Positions 1 through 7,835 of a DNA stretch of 64,000 nucleotides are shown piece after piece. A model generated the notes under the pieces. It made no database searches. It was given only the letters and a program-made list of their open reading frames with translations, and was not told the DNA's origin. Numbering within the stretch: position 1 is the first letter of the stretch; every line of letters begins with the position of its first letter. The stretch lies in NCBI RefSeq assembly GCF_000013565.1, contig NC_007802.1, positions 2,480,001-2,544,000 on the forward strand, read 5' to 3'. Made by a program: the position numbers and the translations under genes. This DNA is from Jannaschia sp. CCS1 (lineage in GTDB: Bacteria; Pseudomonadota; Alphaproteobacteria; Rhodobacterales; Rhodobacteraceae).

Positions 1-60
1 GATCCAAGTGGTCGGCTCCTGAAAGGCGGCGGTGTTGAAGAAGGGGATATCGTTTTCCAT
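1..60 (-). CDS. Start of an unidentified protein-coding gene (truncated by window edge)
   Basis: Reading leftward from an ATG at 60, the 20 codons to the edge are open and give MENDIPFFNTAAFQEPTTWI. The gene lies 60 bp downstream of xerD on the same strand, so it may be the last member of that run. No convincing ribosome binding site is visible before the ATG and the peptide is too short to identify. It could also be a chance open stretch. Confidence 0.35.
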   Translation of the reverse strand, partial: MENDIPFFNTAAFQEPTTWI

Positions 61-120
61 AGGTTGGTTATGGGCGTGCGGGGCAGGCCGTTCAAGGGGT
101 GCAGGCGGTCTCCGGGACGC

Positions 121-1035
121 TCACCGCGCCAGGGGATGATGGTCCAGGACCAACTGGCGCAGGCGTTCATCCAGGATGTGGGTATAGATCTCGGTCGTGG
201 CGATATCGGCATGGCCCAGAAGCGTCTGGATCGCGCGCAGGTCCGCCCCGTTCTGCAACAGATGCGTGGCGAAGGCATGGCGCAGGGTGTGGGGCGTGAC
301 GCGGGCGGGGTCGATGCCCGCGCTGGCGCTTAACTCCTTGATCAGGGTGAAGAACCGCACCCGCGTGAGGTGGCCGGATTTGCCGTGGGAGGGAAACGCA
401 AACAGGCTGCGCGGCTCCTCCTGCGTTGCGTCAAGATGGTCCAGCCAGGCGGCCATGGCCGTGCGCGCGGGCGGCGACAGGGGGACCATCCGCTCCTTCC
501 CGCCCTTGCCCAGGACCAGCAGCATGTTCGGATCGCCCCGCAGCGCCGTGATGGGCAGCGACACCAGTTCTGTCACGCGCAGGCCCGTGGCGTAGAGGAT
601 CTGCATCAGGCAATGATTGCGCAAGCGGTCGGCATCATTGCGGCCATAGGTGGCGGAGGCCTCCAGCAGCGCGTCGACCTCCTCCAGCGACAGGGTGCCG
701 GGCAGCTTGCGGGTGCGCGCGGGACCGGTGATTTGCAAGGTCGGGTTGTCCTCGCGCCACCCCTCCTCATGGGCGAAGCGGTAGAGTTGTTTGAGCGAGG
801 ATAACCGGCGCGCCCGGGTGGCCGCGGCCAGCCCCTGGGCCTCAAGCCCGGCAATATAGGCCTCCAATGCGGCACGGTCGGCGCCGGCAAATCCGCCGGA
901 TTTACGAACCGACATCATGGCGTCCTTCAGGTCGCGCCCATAGGCCAGAAGCGTGTTGCGCGCGGCCCCCTGCTCGGCAGCGGCGGCGTCCAGATAGAGG
1001 GCGATCCAATCCATGTCCTGGGCTGGCGCGCGCAT
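121..1035 (-). CDS. xerD: Tyrosine recombinase XerD/XerC type
   Basis: This 304-residue protein is a site-specific tyrosine recombinase. Such enzymes resolve chromosome dimers at dif together with a XerC partner. Residues 8-90 form the N-terminal SAM-like DNA-binding domain. The catalytic set is complete: R153 (GLRVTEL), K177, H249 and R252 (HTLRH), H275 and nucleophile Y284 (TEIYTHI), matching E. coli XerD spacing with a 5-residue offset. Length is normal for the family. A second possible start is Met8. The start codon lies 3 bp after the stop of the 514-aa secreted-protein gene, so the two are probably co-transcribed. XerD rather than XerC is inferred from overall resemblance and is less certain than the family. 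Confidence 0.9.
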   Translation of the reverse strand: MRAPAQDMDWIALYLDAAAAEQGAARNTLLAYGRDLKDAMMSVRKSGGFAGADRAALEAYIAGLEAQGLAAATRARRLSSLKQLYRFAHEEGWREDNPTLQITGPARTRKLPGTLSLEEVDALLEASATYGRNDADRLRNHCLMQILYATGLRVTELVSLPITALRGDPNMLLVLGKGGKERMVPLSPPARTAMAAWLDHLDATQEEPRSLFAFPSHGKSGHLTRVRFFTLIKELSASAGIDPARVTPHTLRHAFATHLLQNGADLRAIQTLLGHADIATTEIYTHILDERLRQLVLDHHPLAR

Positions 1036-1038
1036 CCC

Positions 1039-2583
1039 CTAGCGCTCCAGCAGCAGCAATTGCAGCGCGGTGCGGCGGGCGACGTCCTCCAGCCCGACGG
1101 ACCGGAAGAGGACCAGCGCATCGGTCAGATCATTGGCGTCCCCGTCGCCCCGTGCCAGGACCTGCGCGGCGCGCAACAGAGCCTCCCCAAGGCGGGTGCT
1201 CTGGACATAGGGGGCATAGCGGTGGGCTGGCAGCGGGTCGGTGAAGGCCCCGGCGATGGCAAGGCGGATGGTGTCGCGCCCCGTGGCCTCCACCGGCAGG
1301 CCCCGGGCGATGGCGAAGGCGAAGGCCTCGTCCTCGTCCTGGGCGATGGCGGTCTGGGCGACTTCTTCGTAGATCGGGGACAGCAGGCCAACGCGCCGTG
1401 CAAGGATCCCGGCCTCGTCCACCAGGGGTGTGCGCAACAGACGGTCGGCGTAGATATCGGCGAAGGCCACTTGCAGCCCGGCCTCGCCCATCGCCTCCCA
1501 GGCCGGGACAAGTCGGCGGCTGGTTTCCACCGGATCGCCCGCCAGAAGTGCGGCATCAAACGCCTGAACGGCGGCGACCCGGTCCCAGACCGCGCCGGAG
1601 GCCGAGGGGGCCTGGGACGTATAGATCGCGAGCCATTGCTGCGGCGCAATCGCGCCCGACCGTGTCAACCGCTCCGCCGCGTCCAGTTGCGCGCGCCACC
1701 CGGCCAAGACGCTGAGGTCCGCGTGGACGAAGGCCAGCGGCAGGCCCGTGGCATCGGGACGTTCCGCCAGCGCCATCCGCATCTGGAATTCCAACGCCGT
1801 CAGGTTCGTGTCGGGCGGCAGGGGCGGCTCGTTCTCAAACAGCTCCGGGTCCAGAAAGCGGGCGATCAGATCGGCCTCCCCTTCGGTGATCTGGCCAAGC
1901 GCCTCCCCGGTATCAAGCAGCAAGACCGCCGCAGACCAATCGCCCCCGCGCGCCAGGCAGAAGATCTGCGCGGGCAGCGTGGGCGCGATATCGGGGTTGG
2001 CGTTCATCGTGGCGCAGGCGCGGTTGGCGCGATCTGTGAGAAGCGAGACATCGAACCAGCGCCGGAAGACGGCGGGGTCTGAGGGCCCTGCCCGCTCAAT
2101 CAAGGCCTGCGCGGGGTCCAGCGCGCCGCGCGTCAGCAGCATATCGAGCCGCGCGAGGAACAGTTCCGAGCCTTCGGGCGCGGCGTTTTGCGGCGGATCA
2201 AGTTCGGCCAGCGCCAGCATCTGCGTGAAGCTCTGCATCGCGGGCAGGCCACGGATCGGCTGCGCGCGCATCAGGGCGGCCAGCGTCGCGGCCTCCGACG
2301 TGCCCCAAAGATCGCGCGGCAATCCGGTGATGGAGCTTGGCAACAGCCCCACCGCATCCAGCTGGATCGCATCGAGCGGCAGCACGGTGATCGCAGGGGT
2401 GGAGGCATCTTCGGCGATGTTGGCATGGGGCCGGGTGATCGTGTCAGACAGCCAATCGGGCGTGCCCAAGGGCGGCAGGCCCGTGGCATCGATGCCCCCG
2501 CCCCCGTCCTGGGCCATAGCCGCGCCGCCCATAAGGCACGCCGCCACAACGATCTGTGCGCCCCTAATCCACATCCAGATCAA
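1039..2583 (-). CDS. Secreted 514-aa hypothetical protein
   Basis: I do not recognise a named family. The protein starts with a clear signal peptide (MIWMWIRGAQIVVAACLMGG, then AAMA before a likely cut ahead of QDGGGG). The rest is rich in Ala, Leu and acidic residues. Many amphipathic helical stretches suggest a helical-repeat (TPR- or alpha-solenoid-like) periplasmic protein. There are no obvious catalytic motifs. Its 5' end overlaps the 44-aa membrane-peptide gene by 20 bp and its 3' end is 3 bp from xerD, so translation of the three is probably coupled. A link to recombination is not implied by anything in the sequence. Confidence 0.75.
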   Translation of the reverse strand: MIWMWIRGAQIVVAACLMGGAAMAQDGGGGIDATGLPPLGTPDWLSDTITRPHANIAEDASTPAITVLPLDAIQLDAVGLLPSSITGLPRDLWGTSEAATLAALMRAQPIRGLPAMQSFTQMLALAELDPPQNAAPEGSELFLARLDMLLTRGALDPAQALIERAGPSDPAVFRRWFDVSLLTDRANRACATMNANPDIAPTLPAQIFCLARGGDWSAAVLLLDTGEALGQITEGEADLIARFLDPELFENEPPLPPDTNLTALEFQMRMALAERPDATGLPLAFVHADLSVLAGWRAQLDAAERLTRSGAIAPQQWLAIYTSQAPSASGAVWDRVAAVQAFDAALLAGDPVETSRRLVPAWEAMGEAGLQVAFADIYADRLLRTPLVDEAGILARRVGLLSPIYEEVAQTAIAQDEDEAFAFAIARGLPVEATGRDTIRLAIAGAFTDPLPAHRYAPYVQSTRLGEALLRAAQVLARGDGDANDLTDALVLFRSVGLEDVARRTALQLLLLER

Positions 2584-2698
2584 CCGGTTGCGTCACGGTC
2601 TGCACATCGGGCTGCAAAAAACCTGAATAGGCGTAGCCCACAAGCGCAACCGCCCCCAGGACCAGCAAAATCAGAACCAAAACTATGATCCGCCCCAT
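2564..2698 (-). CDS. 44-aa single-pass membrane protein
   Basis: The peptide is MGRIIVLVLILLVLGAVALV followed by GYAYSGFLQPDVQTVTQPVDLDVD. It has an N-terminal membrane helix (residues 3-22) and a short acidic, Val/Pro-rich tail, presumably periplasmic. Its 3' end overlaps the next gene by 20 bp, an arrangement typical of coupled translation. An in-frame Met at 2734 would give 56 residues. I prefer 2698 because the hydrophobic helix then follows the start directly. It diverges from aroK across about 90 bp that must hold both promoters. The function is unknown. Confidence 0.6.
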   Translation of the reverse strand: MGRIIVLVLILLVLGAVALVGYAYSGFLQPDVQTVTQPVDLDVD

Positions 2699-2789
2699 CG
2701 TCGCGCCCACCTGCCCCTTGCGAAAGTCCGGCATCTGCCTGCGCAGGATACCATCGACGTTTGCCGCCGCTTGCGAGTTCATATAAGCC

Positions 2790-3407
2790 ATGGACGGCGA
2801 GATTTCGCCACTGATCGGGGGATTTTTTTCAGCCATGGGCGAAAGCGTGCCACAGGGGACGGGAAAGCTGGCCAGAAGCGTCGTGCTGATCGGCATGATG
2901 GGGGCGGGCAAAACGGCCATTGGCCGGGCCCTGTCGGCGAGCCTGGGCGTGCCGATGCGCGACTCGGACACGGAAATCGTGCAATCCGCGCAGCTGACCA
3001 TCGCCGAGATCTTCGAGCGCTTCGGAGAGTCGTTCTTTCGCGAAAAGGAAGGCCAGGTGATTGCCCGCCTCCTCGACGGCCCGCCCTGCATCCTGTCGAC
3101 CGGCGGCGGCGCCTGGCTGTCAGAGGCCAACCGGGAGATGTTGTTGGCCCGCGCCAGTGTGGTCTGGCTTGAGGCCGATCTGCCACTGCTTTGGTCGAGG
3201 GTGAAACACAAATCCCACCGCCCGCTCCTGCGCACCGAAGACCCCCGCGCGACCCTGGCAGCATTGCTGGAGGCGCGCACGCCGTCCTATGCGCTGGCGC
3301 CCCACAAGGTCACGGTGCGGCCCGAATGGTCGATCGACGCGACCGCCGATCAGGTCATGGATATCCTGCGCCACAATGGCACTGTGCCCGAGGCCGCCGC
3401 CCCATGA
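2790..3407 (+). CDS. aroK: Shikimate kinase
   Basis: Shikimate kinase phosphorylates shikimate at the 3-hydroxyl with ATP, the fifth step of the chorismate pathway, in the cytoplasm. The Walker A loop is GMMGAGKT (residues 35-42). Shikimate-binding features include the RDSD segment (57-60), the GGG loop at 105-107 and an Arg in the HRPLL lid segment. The 205 residues exceed the usual 170-180 because of an N-terminal extension. An alternative start at Met16 (2835) would remove most of it. The gene overlaps aroB by 4 bp (ATGA), a conserved pairing that supports both calls. Confidence 0.95.
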   Translation: MDGEISPLIGGFFSAMGESVPQGTGKLARSVVLIGMMGAGKTAIGRALSASLGVPMRDSDTEIVQSAQLTIAEIFERFGESFFREKEGQVIARLLDGPPCILSTGGGAWLSEANREMLLARASVVWLEADLPLLWSRVKHKSHRPLLRTEDPRATLAALLEARTPSYALAPHKVTVRPEWSIDATADQVMDILRHNGTVPEAAAP

Positions 3408-4516
3408 GCGATACGGTCCGGGTCGAGTTGGGCGCGCGCGCCTATGATGTTGAAATCGGGGCAGGTCTTATCGCCTCCGCCGGGGCCCGCATCGCGCCGC
3501 TGCTGTCGCGGCCCAAAGTGTGGATCGTCACGGAAGAGACGGTCGCCGCCCTGCATATGGATGCCCTGCGCGCCGGTCTTGACGCCGCCAATATCGCCAG
3601 CGAGGCCCTGGTTCTGCCCCCCGGCGAGGCCACCAAATCCTGGCCGCATCTGCAACGCATCGCCGATTGGCTCCTGTCCGAGCGGGTGGAGCGCGCGGAT
3701 ATCGTGATTGCCTTCGGCGGCGGCGTGATCGGTGATCTTGCGGGCTTTGCCGCCGCCATCCACCGGCGCGGCATCCGTTTTGTGCAGATCCCCACGTCAC
3801 TTTTGGCGCAGGTTGACAGCTCTGTCGGTGGCAAGACCGGTATCAACGCGCCACAAGGCAAGAACCTGATCGGCGCGTTTCACCAACCGTCGCTGGTGCT
3901 GGCCGACATCGACGTTCTGGGCACACTGATGCCGCGCGATTTTCTGGCGGGCTACGGCGAAGTGGCGAAATACGGTATGCTCGGCGACGCCCCCTTCTTC
4001 GAGTGGCTGGAGGCCAACGGCCCCGCCATGGCCAAGGGTGACCCCGCGCTGCGGCAAGAGGCGGTGCGCCGCTCCGTCCAGATGAAGGCAGATATCGTCG
4101 CCCGCGATGAGACGGAGCAGGGTGATCGCGCGCTCCTCAACCTTGGCCACACGTTTTGTCATGCCCTGGAAGCCGCCACGGGGTATTCCGACCGGCTGCT
4201 GCATGGCGAAGGGGTCGCCATTGGCTGCGCCTTGGCGTTTGAGCTATCGGCCCGTCTGGGCCTGTGTTCGCAAGAAGACCCCAGCCGCGTGCGCGCCCAT
4301 CTGGCCGCCATGGGCACAAGGCGCGATCTGTCGGACATTCCCGGTGACCTGCCCGACGCAGACGCCCTCATCACGTTGATGGGCCAGGATAAAAAGGTCG
4401 TGGCAGGGCAACTCCGCTTCATCCTCGCGCGCGGCATCGGCCACGCGTTTGTCACTGCCGACGTGCCCACAGATGCGGTCAAAGCCCTCCTCACGGACGC
4501 GCTCGCCGGTCGATAG
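3404..4516 (+). CDS. aroB: 3-dehydroquinate synthase
   Basis: AroB converts DAHP to 3-dehydroquinate, using NAD and a divalent metal, in aromatic amino-acid synthesis. The 370-residue protein carries the NAD loop (FGGGVIGDLAGFAAA), the PTSLLAQVDSSVGGKTGIN segment and the metal-site region LGHTFCHALE. Most bacterial enzymes have Gly where this one has Cys in HTFCHALE; I believe the Cys form is common in alphaproteobacteria. The start is the ATG overlapping the aroK stop by 4 bp. A longer in-frame reading beginning at 3191 runs inside aroK and is rejected. Translational coupling with aroK is likely. Confidence 0.95.
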   Translation: MSDTVRVELGARAYDVEIGAGLIASAGARIAPLLSRPKVWIVTEETVAALHMDALRAGLDAANIASEALVLPPGEATKSWPHLQRIADWLLSERVERADIVIAFGGGVIGDLAGFAAAIHRRGIRFVQIPTSLLAQVDSSVGGKTGINAPQGKNLIGAFHQPSLVLADIDVLGTLMPRDFLAGYGEVAKYGMLGDAPFFEWLEANGPAMAKGDPALRQEAVRRSVQMKADIVARDETEQGDRALLNLGHTFCHALEAATGYSDRLLHGEGVAIGCALAFELSARLGLCSQEDPSRVRAHLAAMGTRRDLSDIPGDLPDADALITLMGQDKKVVAGQLRFILARGIGHAFVTADVPTDAVKALLTDALAGR

Positions 4517-4533
4517 CGCGCGCCGCTCCCCCT

Positions 4534-4557
4534 TTCATCTGGGCAAATACAACTCAA
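4534..4557 (-). repeat. 24-bp dispersed repeat, copy 1
   Basis: These 24 bases are identical to 52668-52691 and in the same orientation. On the minus strand they read TTGAGTTGTATTTGCC followed by CAGATGAA. This copy starts 17 bp after the aroB stop, in the gap before the dimethylglycine dehydrogenase gene. A perfect 24-mer recurring in noncoding sequence 48 kb away is not expected by chance. Confidence 0.8.
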
Positions 4558-4669
4558 TCCCGGCATCTCCACGCGCGCCTTGGTCAACGCGGACACGCAG
4601 ATGTCGCAAACGCACTTGCCCCGGCCCCCGCCCTGCCCTCACATGGCGCAAACCCACCGCGGAGGCCCC

Positions 4670-7090
4670 ATGAAATCCCACACCCATGTCTGTATCATCG
4701 GCGGCGGCGTCATCGGCTGCTCCGTCGCCTACCACCTGACGAAACTGGGCTGGTCTGATGTCACGTTGCTGGAACGGTCTGAGCTGACATCCGGCTCCAC
4801 CTGGCACGCGGCGGGCGGCTTTCATACCTTGAACGGCGATACCAATATGGCGGCGCTGCAAGGCTACACGATCCGTCTCTATAAAGAGCTGGAGGAGCTG
4901 ACGGGGATGTCCTGCGGGCTGCACCATGTGGGTGGCGTGACCCTCGCCGACACGCCGGAGCGGCTGGACATGCTGAAGGCCGAGCGCGCCAAGCATCGGT
5001 TCATGGGGTTGGAGACTGAAATCATCGGCCCGGAGGAGATCGCCGAACTTGCGCCGATCACAAATGTGGATGGCATCCTCGGCGGGCTGTATGATCCGCT
5101 TGACGGCCATCTGGACCCCTCCGGCACCACCTATGCATATGCCAAGGCCGCGCGGATGGGCGGGACGGAAATTCACCTCCATAGCAAAGTGTTAGAGACC
5201 AATGCTCGTGTGGATGGATCGTGGGAGATTGTGACAGACAAGGGCACGATCATCGCCGAGCATGTGGTGAACGCCGCGGGCCTTTGGGCGCGGGAAGTGG
5301 CGGCGATGGCGGGCTGCTATCTGCCCCTGCATCCGATGGAGCACCAATATCTGGTCACGGAAGAGACGCCCGAGATCTATGGGCGCGACACCGAGCATCC
5401 CCACGTCATGGACCCGGCGGGCGAAAGCTATCTGCGCCAGGAAGGGCGCGGGCTGTGTATCGGGTTTTATGAGAAAACCTGCCGCCCCTGGGCCGTGGAT
5501 GGCACGCCCTGGGACTTCGGTCATGAATTGCTGCCCGATGACTTCGACAAGATCGAGGACAGCATCGCCTTCGCCTTCAAACGCTTCCCGGTTCTGGAAC
5601 GGGCCGGCATCAAATCCGTCGTCCACGGCCCCTTCACCTTTGCGCCGGATGGCAACCCGCTTGTCGGCCCCGTCCCGGGCCTGCGCAATTACTGGTCCGC
5701 CTGCGGCGTGATGGCGGGGTTCAGCCAGGGCGGCGGCGTCGGCCTGTCGCTGGCGCAATGGATGGTGGAGGGCGAGGCGGAGCGCGACGTGATGGCGATG
5801 GATGTCGCGCGCTTCGGGCGCTGGATCACGCCAAGCTACACCCTGCCCAAGGTGGTCGAGAATTATCAGACGCGGTTTTCCGTGGTGTACCCTAACGAGG
5901 AACTCCCCGCCGCCCGGCCCGTCCGCACCACGCCGATGTATGATGTCTTTGACAAGATGGGCGCGGTCTGGGGCCAGCAATATGGGTTGGAAGTGCCGAA
6001 TTACTTCGCGGGACCTGGGGAGCCGAGATACGAGGTCCCGTCCTTCCGTCGGTCAAATGCATGGGAGGCCACGGCGCGCGAGGTCAAAGCCGTGCGCGAG
6101 GGCGTCGGCATCAATGAGGTGCAGAATTTCGGCAAATACGACGTTCAAGGCCCCGGGGCGCGGGCCTGGCTGGACCGGGTTCTGGCGGGCCGCATCCCAA
6201 AGCCGGGGCGGCTGTCCCTGACCCCCATGCTGTCACCCAAGGGCAGGATTATCGGCGACTTTACAGTCACGTGCCTGTCGGAGGAGCACTTTTTGCTGAC
6301 CGGGTCCTACGGCGCGCAGGATTACCACATGCGCTGGTTCATGGCGCAGGCGCCGGATGCCTCCGCAGGGGACGTGACCCTCGACAACGTCTCGGACCGG
6401 CGCACCGGGTTCCAGATCGCGGGCCCCCACGCGCGGGAGGTGTTGCAAGCCGTTACGCGGGACGACGTCAGCGACATGGCGTTCATGGATGTCCGCCAGC
6501 TTCACATCGGATATTCTACGGCAATTGTGCAAAGGGTCAGCTACACCGGCGATCTGGGGTATGAGATCTATGTCGACGCGATGGAGCAGCGCGCCCTTTG
6601 GAACGTGCTTTGGGCCGCCGGAGAGCCGCACGGCATGCGCCCCTTCGGGATGCGCGCGATGATGTCGCTCAGGCTCGACAAGTTCTTCGGGTCGTGGATG
6701 CGAGAGTTCTCGCCCGATTATACACCCGCTGAAACGGGTCTCGACCGGTTCATCTCCTGGAAGAAAAACGTCGATTTCATTGGCCGCGCCGCGGCGGACC
6801 GCGCCCGCTCCTCCGCGCCGGAGCGCGTCCTCGCCGCGTTTGAGGTGGATGCCGCAGATGCAGACGTGGTGGCGTATGAGCCGATCTGGATCGACGGGCA
6901 TGTTGCAGGCTTCTGCACGTCGGGCGGGTATTCACACACCGCAGGCAAATCCGTCGCGCTGGGGTTTGTCCCCCGGGACAAGGCCACGGACGGCCTGAGC
7001 GTCGAGATCGAAATCCTCGGAGAGATGCGCCCGGCGCGGTTGATCACACGGCCGTTGTTCGACGGCGAAGACACGCGGATGCGTGGATGA
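4670..7090 (+). CDS. Dimethylglycine/sarcosine dehydrogenase-like flavoprotein
   Basis: The 806-residue protein has an N-terminal FAD-dependent amine oxidoreductase half and a C-terminal folate-binding GcvT-like half. This is the layout of dimethylglycine and sarcosine dehydrogenases, which demethylate N-methylated glycines and pass the one-carbon unit to tetrahydrofolate. The Rossmann motif is GGGVIG (11-16). STWHAAGG contains His46, equivalent to the histidine that binds FAD covalently in mammalian DMGDH. The start at 4670 has GGAGG 4 bp upstream; longer readings from 4580 or 4643 lack this. The stop overlaps the next start by 4 bp. The exact substrate (dimethylglycine, sarcosine or another methylamine) cannot be settled from sequence. 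Confidence 0.85.
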   Translation: MKSHTHVCIIGGGVIGCSVAYHLTKLGWSDVTLLERSELTSGSTWHAAGGFHTLNGDTNMAALQGYTIRLYKELEELTGMSCGLHHVGGVTLADTPERLDMLKAERAKHRFMGLETEIIGPEEIAELAPITNVDGILGGLYDPLDGHLDPSGTTYAYAKAARMGGTEIHLHSKVLETNARVDGSWEIVTDKGTIIAEHVVNAAGLWAREVAAMAGCYLPLHPMEHQYLVTEETPEIYGRDTEHPHVMDPAGESYLRQEGRGLCIGFYEKTCRPWAVDGTPWDFGHELLPDDFDKIEDSIAFAFKRFPVLERAGIKSVVHGPFTFAPDGNPLVGPVPGLRNYWSACGVMAGFSQGGGVGLSLAQWMVEGEAERDVMAMDVARFGRWITPSYTLPKVVENYQTRFSVVYPNEELPAARPVRTTPMYDVFDKMGAVWGQQYGLEVPNYFAGPGEPRYEVPSFRRSNAWEATAREVKAVREGVGINEVQNFGKYDVQGPGARAWLDRVLAGRIPKPGRLSLTPMLSPKGRIIGDFTVTCLSEEHFLLTGSYGAQDYHMRWFMAQAPDASAGDVTLDNVSDRRTGFQIAGPHAREVLQAVTRDDVSDMAFMDVRQLHIGYSTAIVQRVSYTGDLGYEIYVDAMEQRALWNVLWAAGEPHGMRPFGMRAMMSLRLDKFFGSWMREFSPDYTPAETGLDRFISWKKNVDFIGRAAADRARSSAPERVLAAFEVDAADADVVAYEPIWIDGHVAGFCTSGGYSHTAGKSVALGFVPRDKATDGLSVEIEILGEMRPARLITRPLFDGEDTRMRG

Positions 7091-7665
7091 GCGCGCTGAT
7101 CCTCTTGCTTGCCGCAGGCACCTCAACCCGCATGCGCGGCACCGACAAGCTATTGGAACCGGTCGATAATCAGCCCCTTCTGCGCCTGATGGCCGAGCGC
7201 TGCATCAAGGCCGGTGAGACGCGGATCATTCTCGGCCCGGATCAGGCCAGACGCCATGCGGCACTGGCGGACCTCGACGCCCACATCGTTGAGGCGGAGG
7301 GCGAGGACGGCATGGCCGCGTCCATCCGCGCGGGCGTCAAAGAGGTGAAAACCCGAAGCGTGATGATCGTTCTGGCCGATATGCCAGAGATCACGGCCAG
7401 CGATCTGCACCTTCTGCTGAGCCTGCATGCGCAAGGTCTGTCGCCGATCATTCAGGCCGCAACCCATGACGGAACGCCCGGGCAACCGGTTGTCTTCGCG
7501 GCGAAATACCTCAAGAAACTGGCCGCGCTTCAAGGGGATGAAGGGGCGAAGAGCATTCTGACGGCCCATCGCCATGACGTGGTGCGGATCCCGCTGCAAG
7601 GGGACCGGGCCACGCTGGACCTCGACACGCCCGAGGCCTGGGCAGCCTGGCGCGCCTCCCGCTAA
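7087..7665 (+). CDS. MobA/MocA-like nucleotidyltransferase
   Basis: The 192-residue protein begins with the nucleotidyltransferase signature LLLAAGTSTRMRGTDKLLEPV. It keeps the metal-binding LADMPEIT segment and the later GTPGQPVVF motif. These are typical of MocA/MobA-like enzymes that transfer CMP or GMP to molybdopterin. It overlaps the stop of the dehydrogenase by 4 bp, so the two are translationally coupled. A molybdenum cofactor role is known for the family, but a flavoprotein partner is not a molybdoenzyme, so another nucleotide-transfer substrate is possible. Confidence 0.75.
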   Translation: MSALILLLAAGTSTRMRGTDKLLEPVDNQPLLRLMAERCIKAGETRIILGPDQARRHAALADLDAHIVEAEGEDGMAASIRAGVKEVKTRSVMIVLADMPEITASDLHLLLSLHAQGLSPIIQAATHDGTPGQPVVFAAKYLKKLAALQGDEGAKSILTAHRHDVVRIPLQGDRATLDLDTPEAWAAWRASR

Positions 7666-7674
7666 CTGACCCTC

Positions 7675-7714
7675 AGAAAGAAAACGGACGACCCCAGTTC
7701 CCCGAGGTCGTCCG
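7675..7714 (-). terminator. Rho-independent terminator for the RTX gene
   Basis: A 9-bp perfect stem (CGGACGACC at 7685-7693, GGTCGTCCG at 7706-7714) is followed on the minus strand by TTTTCTTTCT. It lies about 120 bp beyond the stop of the RTX/Hint gene. There is no U-tract in the plus direction, so it does not serve the MobA-like gene well. Confidence 0.7.
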
Positions 7715-7795
7715 CTGCACTGGCTACGGTGAAATCATCTACTCGTTAAACAACAGGTACTCATTCACTCGTTACGCGTAGCGACAGTGTCCGGA

Positions 7796-7827
7796 GGACC
7801 GCGCGTGGTGCGAGCAACACGCGGTCC
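7796..7827 (-). other. GC-rich stem-loop just after the RTX gene stop
   Basis: GGACCGCG (7796-7803) pairs with CGCGGTCC (7820-7827) across a 16-base loop. It starts 9 bp after the RTX gene stop. There is no U-tract, so it may stabilise the 3' end of the message rather than terminate it. Confidence 0.45.
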
Positions 7828-7835
7828 CTAGGCCG

